Shown: positions 23,431-36,744 of the stretch, in pieces | How positions within the stretch are numbered: position 1 is the first letter of the stretch | How the letters are laid out: each line of letters opens with the position of its first letter | NCBI GenBank assembly: GCA_013398275.1 | Contig: VZSE01006234.1 | Coordinates: 1,462,932-1,526,931, forward strand | Source: Promerops cafer | Lineage: Eukaryota; Chordata; Aves; Passeriformes; Nectariniidae | DNA: 64,000 nucleotides | Reading direction: 5' to 3' | Program-made: the position numbers and the translations under genes | The notes under the pieces: generated by a model | The model's database searches: none | Told to the model about the DNA's origin: nothing | What the model saw: only the letters and a program-made list of their open reading frames with translations

Positions 23431-26400
23431 AAACACTCATTTCCTTTGATATTAGAGAACAGCAAAGATAGTTAAGCAGGAAAATGTGCTATCAGACAAG
23501 TTTCTGCAATTCTGTGAAGCTCTATAAACCTCCTGGGGAAAAAAAAAAGAAAAAAGCAGATTGTGTGAGAAGGGCTGGCTACAGCTTCTGTGGAGGACTG
23601 TCTTGAACTTTGTCCTCAAAGGAAGGTGGCAGCTGTAACCTTCTGCAAGCAGGGGAGCAGGCCTACTGGGAAAGTATCAAGGTTATTAAAGATCAAATGC
23701 TTGGAAGTTGGGGTGCTAAATTCTTCTGTGGATTTTCAAGAGACTCTTTGGCTTTCAAGAGTGCTGCCAGTGCGTGAACTCAGCATTTCTGTCAAAGCTG
23801 AGGCAGGTGGGCTCCACAGCATAGTTTGCCCTGTTCTGTGTGCCCAGACCCCTGCCCAAGCTGCACGTTTAGATGAGAACATGTGTGCCATCCTTTTTAT
23901 TTGCCCAGGCAGGAAGGAGCCAGGATGTGCCCTGATCTCAATATCCAAGGGACGAGATTGTGCAGGACACTTCAGGTTGCACCATCCCCAGCTTTGGGAC
24001 ACAGCCTGAAACCTGCACTGCAGAGCTGATCATGGCATTCACACTGCACCAGGGTGAGCCAATGACTGCCAGGCACTCTTGAAAAGTCATGGTCCATTTA
24101 TTCCTGATTTTCGTATAAATACTTAGGCATCTAGTTTTAGGCTTCCATGGAGGGATTGCAGGGGGAAGGGGCACCTGGAGGAGTTTAGCTACCACTCACT
24201 TTGTTTTTCTGCAAATCTCAAAAAGAACAAAAGGTGTGTTTTAATCAGCACACAAAACTTCAAGTATTAGGGCTCGGTGCATTTGTTTTGGGGGACTCAA
24301 AATGTGGATAGGAGAGGGGGAATGGCAGACTATTCTGCCATTCTTTCTGCTGCCTGCTAGCCCTGATTTTTTTAGTGAATTAAGAAGCTCTGGCCCAGGC
24401 ACCTGAAACAATTAGGTCACTTTTCTTGTGCAGCAGCTCAGGGTATGCAGTTCTAATCAGAGATTCAATGAAGCAGATCTGTATTAGATGTTAAATGACT
24501 GCTGAGTGACAATAGGACTAGGAGTTAAGTGAAATGTAAAAATTCCCTGAATGGAAAAATGGCACCATTAAAAGCCTCATCTGAGATGATTATTCTTTTT
24601 TTCCTAGAATTATGGAAGACAGTTGGAAAGAATTTAAACAGAACTTTGTTGCTGCAAGGAATGGATGCCAGAAACGGAAGGCAATCAGAATAGATCTTTA
24701 TTTTCTGACAATAGCTGGGTTTGAAGCACTAGACATGTTAAATAGTTTCAACTCAAACAGTAAAACTCAGTTATGAAACCATGTACAAGAAATCTGAAAG
24801 GTATTAGATTTGCACAAAGATGGAAAGTCTGGGAGATCTGAGGGTGGGTTGAAAACAGTTTGAGGAGTCAATCCATATTTTTGCCTACCTCTTGATGTCC
24901 TTCATGAAAAATCAGGCAGTAGCAAAATTTCAAGGCCAAGGAAAACACAGACATCAGAGAACCAAAACTAATGGTTAAAAAGAGGAGTTTGGTAGCCCAT
25001 ACAGCAGCTTATGGATCATGTCCTTGAGATGTTGATTTTATTTGGGTTGAGAGAGAGATCTAGACAGGTTCAAATGTGCATCTATAGAGAAAAAACTGCT
25101 CTTCTACACTTCTTGTGTGCAACAGGTAGTTAATAAAATTGGTGTCTCATTGCTAAGAAAAGATTGGGCATTCTCTCAAGAAAGTTCAAAATGCTGTAAG
25201 AAAAGATACTGGAGAAAATGGAAACAGCAGAGTCCACACAAAAAGACCTCCACATGTAAAGCTATTTATGTTATGAAAAACAAACAAAAAAGCTAAGACA
25301 ATCCCTTGCCTTTGGAAGAATAGCTGTGGTTCTTACAGATTCTCTTGTTTGGCAGGAATTTAATTTTGGCAAAGTATATTCAGCGTAAACCAAAAACACA
25401 GGAAGTGTTATTATCTCTTTGGGACTCGGTGGACAGTGCTGCAGTGGAAGATTAGTGGGCTATCAAAATAAAGTGTGTTCACTTTCAGTTAAAGGCAGGA
25501 GCGCAAGCCAGCAAAGTAGGGCATTGGAAAGCAATTATAGGCTGTAAAAGCAAAGAAAAAAAAAGTGTCTATAGAAGTGAGCATACACCCTTTTTAACAG
25601 AATGTGTGGTATACAGCCAGGCAGGAGAGAGGGGTATTTTGTGGTATCAGGGAAAAAAAAAATCTAATTACTTGATGATATTCAAGCAATATCCTCTTTT
25701 CGGAGCAGGAAGCAAATAACAGAGAGAATATGAAGTTGTTTCAAAGGGATGCAGGAGCTCCCACTGAAAAAATATCTTTTGTCTCTCTCATTAGAAAAGG
25801 TCTCTTAAGCCAGAGGCATCAGGAGGAGCTGGGTAAGACCTGCTGCTCTGTGACCAGACTGGGTTTGGAGCCTTACTCGCTGCTCACAGCAGGCTTAGGG
25901 ACAGCTGCTCTCAGCCTCTTGCTGCACGTGAAGCCTCAGATGCTCTTTTCAAGTACATTCACATGCTCCCCACTTGAGAGAAGCACAGGTTTGTTTGTCT
26001 ATCACAAGCCAGGAGTGTGAAAGTGTTGTAAATAACACTCTGCCATCTTGCCCACGCAGGGCCCTCCCTCCTCTGGGCAAAGACCTCCCAGTGTTGCCTC
26101 CTTCCCTGGAACTGCTATGTTGCCATCACCTCCTGCTTGCGTGCTGCTCCCACGTGGGCCCCAATAGCAGGCCCCATGCTCAAACAGCCCTTGCAGTTAT
26201 TGCAGGTGCTGTGAGGCTTCAGCAAAGTCTCCTGGCAGCTCCTGAAGTGTCCAGAGTTGCCTGCCTCGGGCTGAACAAACAAAAATGCAAACCCTCCGCA
26301 CTGTAATATAGTGGAGTTCTTCAGCGATACGTGGTATGTCAGCAAAAAGGTTGAAGGCATTGCCAGTTTGTCTTTATTCACAGATGAGGGTGGGAAGGCA

Positions 26401-27279
26401 AGACTCCCTGGATTGCTTAAGCAGTTCCTGCCCAAATTACCCACCGAATCAGCCACCTGACCATGCAAAGCTTTCTAGCAGCCAAGGGGGTTAGAAACTG
26501 TAATAGAGAGGCTCCAGTTCTGAGGTAATACGTGACAAACCAGTTGTTCACACCTCTTCAAGCTAAACAGAGGCACAGGCTTCATAACAGTGTGGTTAAC
26601 ATTGGAGGTTGGTGTTGTGCACATCACAGGTGATAAGAAAAAATCAACGTCTACATGTTCAAATAAAGCAGAAGTCAGTGACCGTGATCTACAGGGGTAA
26701 GAAAGGGTCATACACTGACCTGAGAGAGGAGCAATAGCTGAAACCAACCACAACGTGTAGATGGTATGTGATGGGCACAAGAAGCCTGCCACAACTTAGT
26801 TATCCGTGACCAGGAATAAAAAATTACTCCTTACAGTAGTCTTACAATTTGAACACAAAGCTGGATGCCTGCTGGCATAAATTACTGTTTTTCCCACAGG
26901 TCATGAAATTAATCTTACTGACAGGATATACTACAAATGTTTGTTCCTGGGTACTTTTCCTCTTTGATGACATCTTGTTGTCTAGTGAGGACAGAGATAA
27001 AGGTTTGGTGACTTTTTGTTCAGTAATTCATTTTATCTTTTCAAAACAACTCAAGAATTAACATTGCATTTACTGGGCAGGGAATTTGAAGGAATTACTG
27101 TTTTCCATTTTCACCCAGGACCATCTACGGAAAGAAAATTCCTTTTCTTACCCAAGGAGGCCTCCCAAACCCACAAGGGAATCCTAGATGTGTGGAAGAG
27201 GCTCTATGAGACTAGCACACAAATACACCTCAGAAATTTCCTGGTTTGACTTTTATACTTTGCATGGGACAATTGAGCC

Positions 27280-27323
27280 AAAAACTGGGGGTAAATTCAC
27301 TGAACGAAAAACTGGGGGTGAAT
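27280..27323 (+). repeat. Two-unit direct repeat, 27-bp spacing
   Basis: AAAACTGGGGGTAAATT and AAAACTGGGGGTGAATT follow each other with a 27-base period and one mismatch in 17. This looks like a small local tandem duplication; it lies in unique DNA and is not linked to a known repeat. Confidence 0.75.
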
Positions 27324-30300
27324 TGGCTGGCACTAATCTGTGTTTCAGTCGTGAGTGCTTAAGTGAACACATTTGGTAAAGTTCATAGTCATTCCCTTCC
27401 TTTGCTTTAATTTGGGTTAAAGATGCCCAAGGAAAAAAAATATTTTGGTTTGAATTGAACTTCCAAATTTATATATTTTTTAAGAAACTTGGTTTGTATC
27501 AGACAAAGAAAAGTACTTTTGTTCTGCATGCAGAAACAGATGGGGGAAATTGTTAATGCAACCCTAATATCAGCCCGTTTTCACTGGGGGTGGGAAAAAG
27601 AGAGAACAGGATTTATCTGTGTTCAGTGATCTTTCTGTGACTGCAAGATCCTTAGCTAGTGGTGACTTGCATAATCCATAATGTCAAATGTATTTTAAGA
27701 GTCAGGTCTGTTCCAGTGGCCAGCCATTTGTGTAGCAAGAATTCAGTAAGCAAGGACAGAGATTACAGAGACAAATTTCACATTTGGATTTTATGCACTG
27801 CTCTAATTGCTTCCTCATGCCTGGCCTGCAGCCAGAACAGACAGAGCTGTGCATGGAGGTGGCATGGAAAGAGCAGGGCTCTTTAGCCCTGAGTCAGCCA
27901 TCTGTGGATGCGGCACTGCTGCTCCTGCATCCTCACGAGCTCGTCTGCGCAGTGCTGGGCTTGGTGAACTCGCCCTGCCCTGACAACAGCTGAGGGCACC
28001 CTGCATTGCACCCTGCTGCAGATCCCCAAACACCCACAGGAAGCCAGCAGGCTGAACAAACGCTCTCTGCAGACCAGATCTCTGCATTTAACAGGTCTGT
28101 TAAAATTAAAGAAAGGCTTGGCTCCGTCCTTAGCTGTTAAGTATTGCCCAACAGTCATTTTAGACCTTTTTTTTAATGTTATGAGCAAAAAGGTGTAACT
28201 GAGGAGAGTCTTTCTCAGAGAAGCACAGTGCTGGGGATGTGATCTGAAAATTCATCTTTAGTCCCAACACCGATGATGGAAGTATTTGGCTGTTTAGACA
28301 GTGATTTTCAGTTCTGTCTCTCAAAGGTACCTGGAAATTATTTTAAATGCTTTATAGTACAAGTTGCAGAGCAGCTCACTGCACTTACACTGTCAGGGAG
28401 TTAATGTTTAAAAAACACTTATTTTTTTGTTTTCTTTACCTCAGAGGAAATATATTCTGTTTTATCTAAACAGAAATAGATCTGACTACTTTGCTTGCAA
28501 AAGCTGCCTATAATGTAGTTGAAGAGTTTGCTACTCATCTTTTTTCATTTTCAAAATGAAATAAAGAAGAATTAATTGCTCAGCTGCTACTCTGACATCA
28601 AGGAAAACTAACTCAGAAATTATTGTGGCAGAGCTTAGAAATGGGCTGGGTGCCAGCAAGGAGACATAGGAGAGCTAAAAGCAGTATAATTTTGCTTTAT
28701 GCAGTTCTCTTTTTGCTGCACTACTGCAGTACAGCATTCTAGTTAGGGCCTGAGTGTCTCAAAGTTGTTTTTTCCGGCTCCTAAGGCTGTGAGAAGCTTT
28801 GGTGCATCTTAGACAAGGGTCAATGAATTTGATGCTTGTCATCTTCAAGCATCCTTCATGTCTCCTGGGCTGGGAAAATTAATTAAGAAAAACTTACATA
28901 CTCAAATTTCACGGATGTCCCAATAAAGCCAAAATTTTCAACAAATCCATAGCAATATTTAAAAGAAGAAAAGAACCCCAGAGTATAACTCGGTCAAGGA
29001 GAATGGTAGGACAGTGGGTTTATTTAGACTACAATTTTCAGTAGCTGAATCTGGTTTAAGTCAGAGAAAAGTCAAGTTTCTCTGGATGTTTTTGAAGATG
29101 AAAAAATCTTACTGTCACTGTCCACCTTGAAGAAAGCAGCACTTATAGCATCAAACTTGTCTGTTCTAGGAGAAAGCTAGACACCAGGCCAGTGGTCTGA
29201 CTACCATAATTCATCTGTGCTGAGTCTGAGCAGAATATTGCAGGAAAAGCTGGAGGTCTGAATTGCCCCAACATGTGGTGGGTAGAAATCTGATATTCAA
29301 ACACAGAACTACTTCTTTAGTGTACTGGTACATGAAAAAAAAAATTGCATCTGTAAATGCAGCTGAAGGAATGGCTTCTCACTGCAGCTCTATTCCGAGG
29401 CTCATGCTTTAGGGCTATTCCTCCCTTCAAAGAGATGCCTACTGGCAAACTCAGGGCTGTTTTTACAGAGCAACCACTGAAGATGCTGGGGAGAAAATAG
29501 AGGCAGAGAAGTCCCCACTTTAGTCATAACCAATCAAAAAATCCCATCTCTGTATCATGACTGGGAGCTGTATGCAGTGCTCATGGTGGGTTTCTTTAAG
29601 GGCAAGGCAGTCTAAAAGGAGGTAAAATTCAAATGTGCTGCTATGGGTAATTTAAGGCAGGGCTACTTGTGTTCTGGAGACTTTCTAGTGGCACACGGTG
29701 AGAAAGGCAAAAGTAAGCTGCTAGATCTGGTTTAAAAGTTACCCCAGGGAAATATAACAGTTTCATTTATAACCCATTTTTTGTTTTGTTAAAGAGGCCA
29801 GCCTTGAATTTTACTGCAATGCACCGCAGGTAGCAAACCTTCAGCATGGGAAATGTGAGCAACACAATTAATTTCGTTTTCAAAGAACAGAAATATCTAG
29901 AAAATAAAATAAAGGTTACTTAAGTTTCCTATGTCTGCAGTCATACCTTGCTTACAGTGCATCAGGAGAGTCAAGTAAATCTGCAGGTTTTTCGGATGCG
30001 CTCCTGATTCTCAGCCATTCTCTCTTTGAGGTTTTAACTGTGGTTTAACTGCTGTAGCTTTATCTGGAGCTAAGCAGCTTGCATCAATTTCAGGTGGCTG
30101 CTGCTTATTAAAAATTGAACTATACCTTTTCTCTGTTCTTAAAGGATATAGCTGAGGTTCTGAGATCATGTTTGTAAGGAAATACACACAGTAGCTACTA
30201 GACTGCACAGGATAGAGTGGCACTGGGGGCTGCATTTGCAAAGCTAGAATGACTTTAAATGAGAGCAATGCTAGTTTTCCACCATTTTGTCAGCACGGAA

Positions 30301-30785
30301 AACCTGACTGAAATAGAAGTATTCTTGTTTGTACTGTTGTTGTTTCCAGCAATGAAATTAGGTACTCACCAGTAAGCTGCAACTCAGGCAAGAACTGTTC
30401 AGGCAGCCACAGACAATTCTGCTGTTCATGAATCTAATCAAAATCGTGTCACTTGCTCCCTTCCTCTCCTCACGATTTGCCTGTTGCCTTCTCACAAAAC
30501 AAAATTATGCTTTTCAAAGACTGATTTTTAAATCATGGCTCATAGCAAAATGAAGACCTCACAGGAGTCTCTAAGTGCTACCACAGAACAAGTCATTATT
30601 TAAATAAATTACTTTCCTCATCACTGGCCTTTTTCCTAGAGTTCTTTCTTCCCTACCATAGTGGTAATCAGGAACAAAATGTACAGAAAAGAGGCTTAGT
30701 GAAGATCAGGATAGAAAATCAAGAACAATAGCCTAATTTATAATAACCTGCCAAAATACAAGTTCTAACACTAAAAAATGACAAT

Positions 30786-30807
30786 AATTTTAAAATATTT
30801 TAAAATT
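30786..30807. repeat. 22-bp AT palindrome
   Basis: Positions 30,786-30,807 (AATTTTAAAATATTTTAAAATT) form a perfect inverted repeat with no loop, in an AT-rich setting. Such palindromes arise easily from low-complexity A/T sequence. Confidence 0.8.
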
Positions 30808-33800
30808 TCCCTACTTCTAGTAACATAAAAACACCTTTTCACATTTCAAGTGTGGATATTCATAACTCAGCTAAATCACTTCAAAACACCATCACCTCTT
30901 TAAGCTAATGAGCTAGCTTCACACTAAAGCATGTGAAAAGCATTCATACATTTTGTTTTGCAAGGTTCAAGTGTACAGGTCATAATCTCCACCAAGAAGA
31001 CAATAACAAACAGTCTGGAGAAGACAATGTCTTGATTTAATTGAGCTTATTGCCAAGTGAATGTGTATCTAGCAGTTAGATGCAGAGCTGTTTGCTTTCT
31101 GGATGCTGATAATTTAACTGGTAGTATATGAGATTGATGATCCAGTTTGCAATTAATACCAAGTGATGGCAACATATAAAATTTGGGGTATGGGAGATTT
31201 ATAAGGAGAAGTATAATTAATGCAGATGACCTGTTAGTGCACTGCTTTTTTTATTAATTTGTTAGGTTATTTATGTTGAATCCCTTCCTCTGGCTAGATT
31301 CTGTTCTATGCTTTTCTTGTGTGGTGAGGGCAGGAATCTGTATGTGATACAGTCAAATTGACAATAACAGAGGTAAGCAACAATATATAGAACAGAGTGA
31401 CAATTTCCTGCATCCAGTTCAATTTATTGAAGGCTTTCTAATATGACAGAAAGATTATTTCTCTCTTCAGGATAAATGCAAGGGGACTGCAGTGCTATGT
31501 ATAGTTAAGCTTTTTCCATTCTTTTGGTTCTTTAACTGTTTTTTACTGCAGCAGCTTTTGTGATTACTTATTGCATTAACAGGAGTAAAAATGAACCTTT
31601 TTGTCATTGCAGCACCAGCACCTCCACCCACAGTTTTTTCACAGACTTTTTGGAAATAAATTTACAGCCTGTTTTATATGCACAATTAATAGTAACACAT
31701 TCTCCTATGTTTTTATAGGCAGAGGAAAGGAATTAAATTCAATAGGATTCTTTTTCTTCTGTATATATTTCCTGTATGCCTAAAACCACTTTTACAGCTA
31801 AGCTAAGCCTTCAGTTCCATATCTTCAATTTCATGTCTTCATTATGAATGTAAGCAGTTACTGAAAACTCACTGAATACATAAAAAAATTCTAAATGCAA
31901 TTCACCTTCTAATCACTGAGATTTCCTTCATCTGACTCCTCCTCATTTTTCATCTCTAAGGAAACAAGCATTCATTTTGCCATGAAAATAGGCTCCTGGC
32001 TTCTTGATAGTTGACTAGTTTCTACTGCAAATACTTCTTTCACCCCATGCCTTAATTTATTGTCTAAGCCATCTGCTGGTGATATCAGTGATGATATTTC
32101 CAGAGGACTTTGATTGGAGGTGCAGGAGACAAGGCAGCAGGAGGCAGAGGTGGACGGTCCTCAAAGAAGATGAGTGATTTCCCAGTGAAGTAGAAGGAAG
32201 GAAAGCACAGAACATATTGGGGAGAAGTTGAACTGCTCCTACATAGAAAGATATTTTAAGCTCATGTCAGCTGTTAGAAATCCATGTACAGAAAACTCAG
32301 TTTCAGGGTCTGCTTCCATTATGCTAACACTACGCAAAACTGATCTTAAAAATATTAACAATGATTTATTCTCAGTAAACATAAGAATTTTCCTTTCAGG
32401 CATCCTGGCCTTAAATCCCCTTTCATGTTAGTTGGCTCCGATCCTTGATTCTATTTTTCTGTCCTGTGTTCCTCTCTCCCTATGACTGTCTGCTTCCAAA
32501 AAAGTTCCCCTGCTACACTTCCTTCCCAAACCAGTCTTCATTATCTTTGGAAAATGCCCCCCGTGGTGCACTGGATGTCTCAGGAGGCTGGGTTTCATGA
32601 ACAATACCTCAGTGTCTTGTTCTCTACTTTGTAACATGTGATGCAGTGATGAGCTTTTGAACATGAGAAGCTGGAAAGTGTAAAGGTAAAAGATGCCTAT
32701 GGAAAAGCAAAGAGGTCTGTTTGCTCCAGGCACCACTGACAGCATTGTTAACCACCAGTGGCCTTTCATCTGCAGAGCTTCTGGCAAAACAGTTTGATGA
32801 TACTGTGGGAGTGGAAACGATCTGCTCACCTTCACTGAACACTGTGATGAGAAAGAAATACAGAAATGATAAACGACACAGTGAATGTTCATACACAAGT
32901 CACTCTGATTGTTATGAGGATATCATTTCATCCATTTTAAGTTGTGAGAGGAGGAAGAAGGTCAAGGTAGTTGCAAATTGCAACGTATTTGACTGGTATT
33001 GGTGTGTAATGAACCAGTTGGCCCAAGTGCCAATGTTTATAAAATGCTTAAGACAGGAGATGATTGCCTGTGTAGCCACAAGAAATTCAGATGATGAGAC
33101 GCAGATATTTAACACAGACAACAATATTGACTGTTTCTTTCTCTCCTCTGCAACAAAGGCTCAGGAGGAGTAGGATGTTTCCCCTGCAGTGTGTAGTAAC
33201 ATCACCAGTGCTTCTACTGCAACTATAGCTGATCCTCCTTTGTGTTGTTAAAGCAAGAAGACAGCCCCCTTCAGTGACGACTCACAGGCTTCTCTGATCA
33301 CCTTTAAAACAAAAAGAGGACCTATTTAGTAGGTCTGATCAACTAAAGGGCATCTTTCATGCTTAAAAAAATTTATTCTAAAAAATAGAGAATATTTGTA
33401 ATGCTTTTCCATAGCTGTTATTGAAAAGCTAAGTTTTAAAACAGCTGTCTTTGATCCAGTTGACAGTTTTACTGCTGTTGGTAGTGCTTCTAATTACTGC
33501 CTTTTTTTTTATCACATGCTTTGTGTTAATGCCCTAAAGAATTAAATTAAATGAGCTGCATTGCACTATTGTGTAATAGGCTATGAAAGGGCTAGACATT
33601 TCCGGAGTGGGAGAAGACACTGTGAAATCACACCCAGAGCATCTGCAGTAGCTAAGGAAGGGAATATAGTCTTTATCAGGAAATTCATACCTGATAATGA
33701 AGCTTCATCACGTGTCAGTGAAGTATATCTGAAGTCACGTAGAGACAGGTCTGATACCTCTTAACTCTGTCTAAATGATAGGCCAAGTCTTCATGTGAAA

Positions 33801-34202
33801 TGAGGGGGTATTGACCCAGTGAAGTCAGTCAATTTGTGTCTGTTTTCATAAAGTGAAATTCTAGTTAACTGCCCCCTGGAGTTGGTTTGATTTTTAAAAG
33901 TAGAAACAGAAATTGATAACAGGTTTCTCTGCTTATGTACTGGCTGATAACACACACAACTGGTATCCAAGCATGTAGTATTTGAGATGTTTATCTCCAT
34001 TTACAGAAAAGGCTTAAAATCTACAGCAAGCCACCAGTTGTTTAAATAGATTGGGTTTATCAGTGCACTGCTGACAGCAGTTGAACAGGGAAATAAGGCT
34101 CTTTTTTTTCTATGCTACAATAAAAGTAACTTGCTTAAAGGAGGCTGATGAGAAAGAAAACACAACTGAAGCAATGGTAAATAACCCTTGAGAATGTCAG
34201 GA

Positions 34203-34240
34203 CAAAGACCCTTCCAACCCAGACCATTGCATGACTCTAC
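34203..34240 (+). mobile_element. CR1 3' tail remnant
   Basis: The words AAAGACCCTTCCAACCCAGA and CCATTGCATGACTCTA match the last bases of avian CR1 elements (…CCCTTCCAACCCAGACCATTCTATGATTCTA). Upstream the similarity fades, so only the 3' end can be supported. Either the rest has decayed or the copy was severely 5' truncated. Confidence 0.55.
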
Positions 34241-36744
34241 ACTGCTAACACCTGTTATTAGCAAAGGATATTTCTGTTCTGCAGTCGTGACAAACGGCAT
34301 AAATTCTCAGAGTAGGTGAAAGTGATTCTGCCCTGCTAACAAATTGATAGCCACCCAGTGTAGACAGGGAGTAACTGTGATTGACATATAACTGGAAGCA
34401 GTAGAATTTTGAGTGACATAAATGTGTATGATCTTAGAGGACTGCGATGTGGGTGGATTAACAGACACAGACATGTCGGAGTGGAAAGCAGTTTCTTGAT
34501 GATGAACAGGATGCAAGTCTGAACACAAAGCTCTTCAAGAAGTGCCCTGAAATTCATACTTGTCTTGTCTTTGTTTATCTTTCTTCAAGACAATATAACA
34601 ACAAGAACAAAAGCTGACAAAAAAAAAAAAAAAGAATAGCCCACATCCTTGTCTGCTTCTTTTTGTCACAGCAAAGAAAGAGAATATCACAGAAGTCCAA
34701 ATTCTTTCACACTGCTCTCACACTGGCACAACTTTAAAGCCTTGGTAGTTTAATTCATGTAACCATCTAAAAGTTTTGCTGATCTCTGTTTTGCCCCTTC
34801 CTCTTAGTCTTGAAAAGGTAGCCCAGAATGACTGGAGGAATTTGAGGGGAATTTGTTCCAGCATTTCTGTGTTTTGTTTCACACTGAAAAGAAAACAAAG
34901 AACTTGGAAATAAAAAATTAGTGGAAAACCTGACAAATTATTCTTGAGTCTCTGAAATTATTTGTTTAGGTTTCAATCCAAATTAAGACAATGGCTTGCT
35001 GTTTTGTTTTGTTTCTAAATGAGAATCAGGATACACTTGACAGGCATATTATTCCAATGGCCATGCTCTATCCTGTCAGGATCTGCTGGAAGGAAAAAAA
35101 AACAAGGGAGGCTGCAACTTTTATGAAACACTAAAAAAGATAAATTTGCAATGTTTGGGATTGAAATCACTTTGTATTTTAAGGTCTGTCTTAGTGCAGA
35201 GTAGTTGTAGTTAAAACAATCTGAAGAACTGATGTAATTACAAAATTATAGGTAGTAGATATTTTTAGTTAATATTTTGCTCAATGTCTAAATTTTTCAT
35301 TTGCTGCACATTTGTAGCTGCTTAATTCTAGATTTTAAGTCCAATTCCCTCTGACCCGGTGAATTCTTAGAAGCCAGCAAAAGAATTCTTAGGGATTTTT
35401 AAGGATGTAGAAGCTGCAAAGCCAGCTACAAAAGTAAAGAAGGAAGATCCATACCAGTGATAACTCCCATGTTCAGAAGGACATCTTCCTGCACTTTCTG
35501 TTCTCCTCTCCAAAGCTGTCAAGAGCTGTGGAATCCACTGTCATCCATAAAGTAGAATTGCCTTCATTTAGGCTGATGCACTGGGCAGCAATTAAACTGT
35601 TTGAGTTCGGCGCTGTAGTTTGTTTTGCTTAAACTTGTATGTGTCTATGGAAAGTCTCTTTTTGGAGTTGCCTGGTCAGTGTTTGCATTTCTTTCTCATT
35701 TCAACACTTTCCTAGCATTATTTCTCTTCTTCTGCCTGAGGCATTCCTATTTGTCCACTGCATCTTGTCTCATCCCCAACAGGCTTGAGAGGAAAAAATC
35801 CCAAATCAGTTTTCTGTACATATCTGTGTTCCCTATAAATCTAGGTGGCACATCATGTGTGTTCTGAGACATCTGATATCAATAAAATAGCTATGAGCCT
35901 GTAAAGGCTAATTCCACATTTGTGGCAAAATAGCCTTCTCTTCTGCTCTAGTAATCCAGTTGAGTGTGGAGGCCATTTTCAGAATTCCTAAGGAGATATT
36001 TTAGAATTTACACAAAACAGTAAGGAGAATGAGAGTGTTAGATTCAGATGAGAAAAATTTGAGCACTGGCCATGATCAACAGAGAGACCCTTAAGCTATT
36101 TACTTTTGAAGGTTCCAGCAAGAAAGCAAAGGCATGTTCCAGACAGTAAGGAAAAGGGCTGATCTGCTTCAAAATTCAGCATCTGCATGGGTGATGTTGT
36201 AGGTCCAGCACTGTGTGGTTGAAATGTATTCCGTCAAAGCTTAATGTTTAAGCTGAAATATTTCATTTGCGTGTGCTTTTTTTTTTCCTTTCTTTCTCAG
36301 CTTGTCTTCTGAGACCTGCACTGGTGAAATGGGGAAGTGGGAGATTTTATACTAAATTAATAAACATCTCTGAAATATTTAAAAGTGTGTATTTCACGGC
36401 TTGGTGTTGGTAGTTGAGAAAACATTATTATTTTGCCCACTCATGTTCTGCATTACTTGTATATCACTTTCCCAGTAAAATATGTTTCAGGCTTCTTTTC
36501 ATTCATTAAGCATCAAGATAAATTTAACCCTCATTACAGAAGTAACAACAGCTAATTAGTCACCCTACCAGGTATTTAAAGATACAATGTTGTGTAAACA
36601 ATTTGTCCAAAATGTTCTTCCTGTTACCTCCTGTTGTAATAATCTCTTCTCTTGACACCTTTCCTACTGTGGTTTCTTTTTCCTCTCTAATCTTCCACCT
36701 TTTCCTTTGTTCATAATATTTAATCTAATAATAAATAGTGTTAG
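34241..36744. other. Unique noncoding stretch, no gene seen
   Basis: AT-rich unique DNA with a 15-base A run at 34,619-34,633 and a T run near 36,279-36,287. Overlapping minus-strand frames at 34,307-34,557 and a plus-strand frame at 35,625-35,867 show no recognisable protein. No transposon motif was found before the ancient CR1 begins. Confidence 0.55.

Larger units (their letters stand above)
17856..34202. other. Long unique noncoding stretch, no gene seen
   Basis: More than 16 kb with no recognisable exon, transposon or RNA gene. Open frames of 60-140 codons occur on both strands, the longest at 23,590-24,009 (plus, 139 codons) and 32,428-32,898/32,721-33,173 (opposite strands, overlapping), none with a domain I know. 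Low-complexity items inside are listed separately (19,918; 23,377; 27,280; 30,786). Slightly GC-richer pockets lie near 25,990-26,280 and 27,815-28,070. Parts such as 30,950-31,260 are AT-rich, repeat-free and full of TAAT-type words, and could be conserved noncoding DNA, which cannot be judged from one species. Confidence 0.6.

Noticed and set aside
23590..24009. 139-codon plus-strand frame in a slightly GC-richer patch
   Set aside because: The reverse strand is also open over part of it, the translated sequence resembles no family, and there is no exon context.
29175..29215. CR1/L3-like 3' end wording (CCAGGCCAGTGGTCTGACTA)
   Set aside because: Only about 20-30 bases resemble the family and nothing upstream follows the element order.
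32428..33173. Overlapping 156- and 150-codon frames on opposite strands
   Set aside because: Overlapping long frames on both strands with no family match are more likely chance; no splice or promoter signals support either.
34619..34633. Fifteen-base A run as a retrocopy poly-A tail
   Set aside because: No mRNA-like or LINE-like body is recognisable directly upstream, and no target-site duplication was seen.
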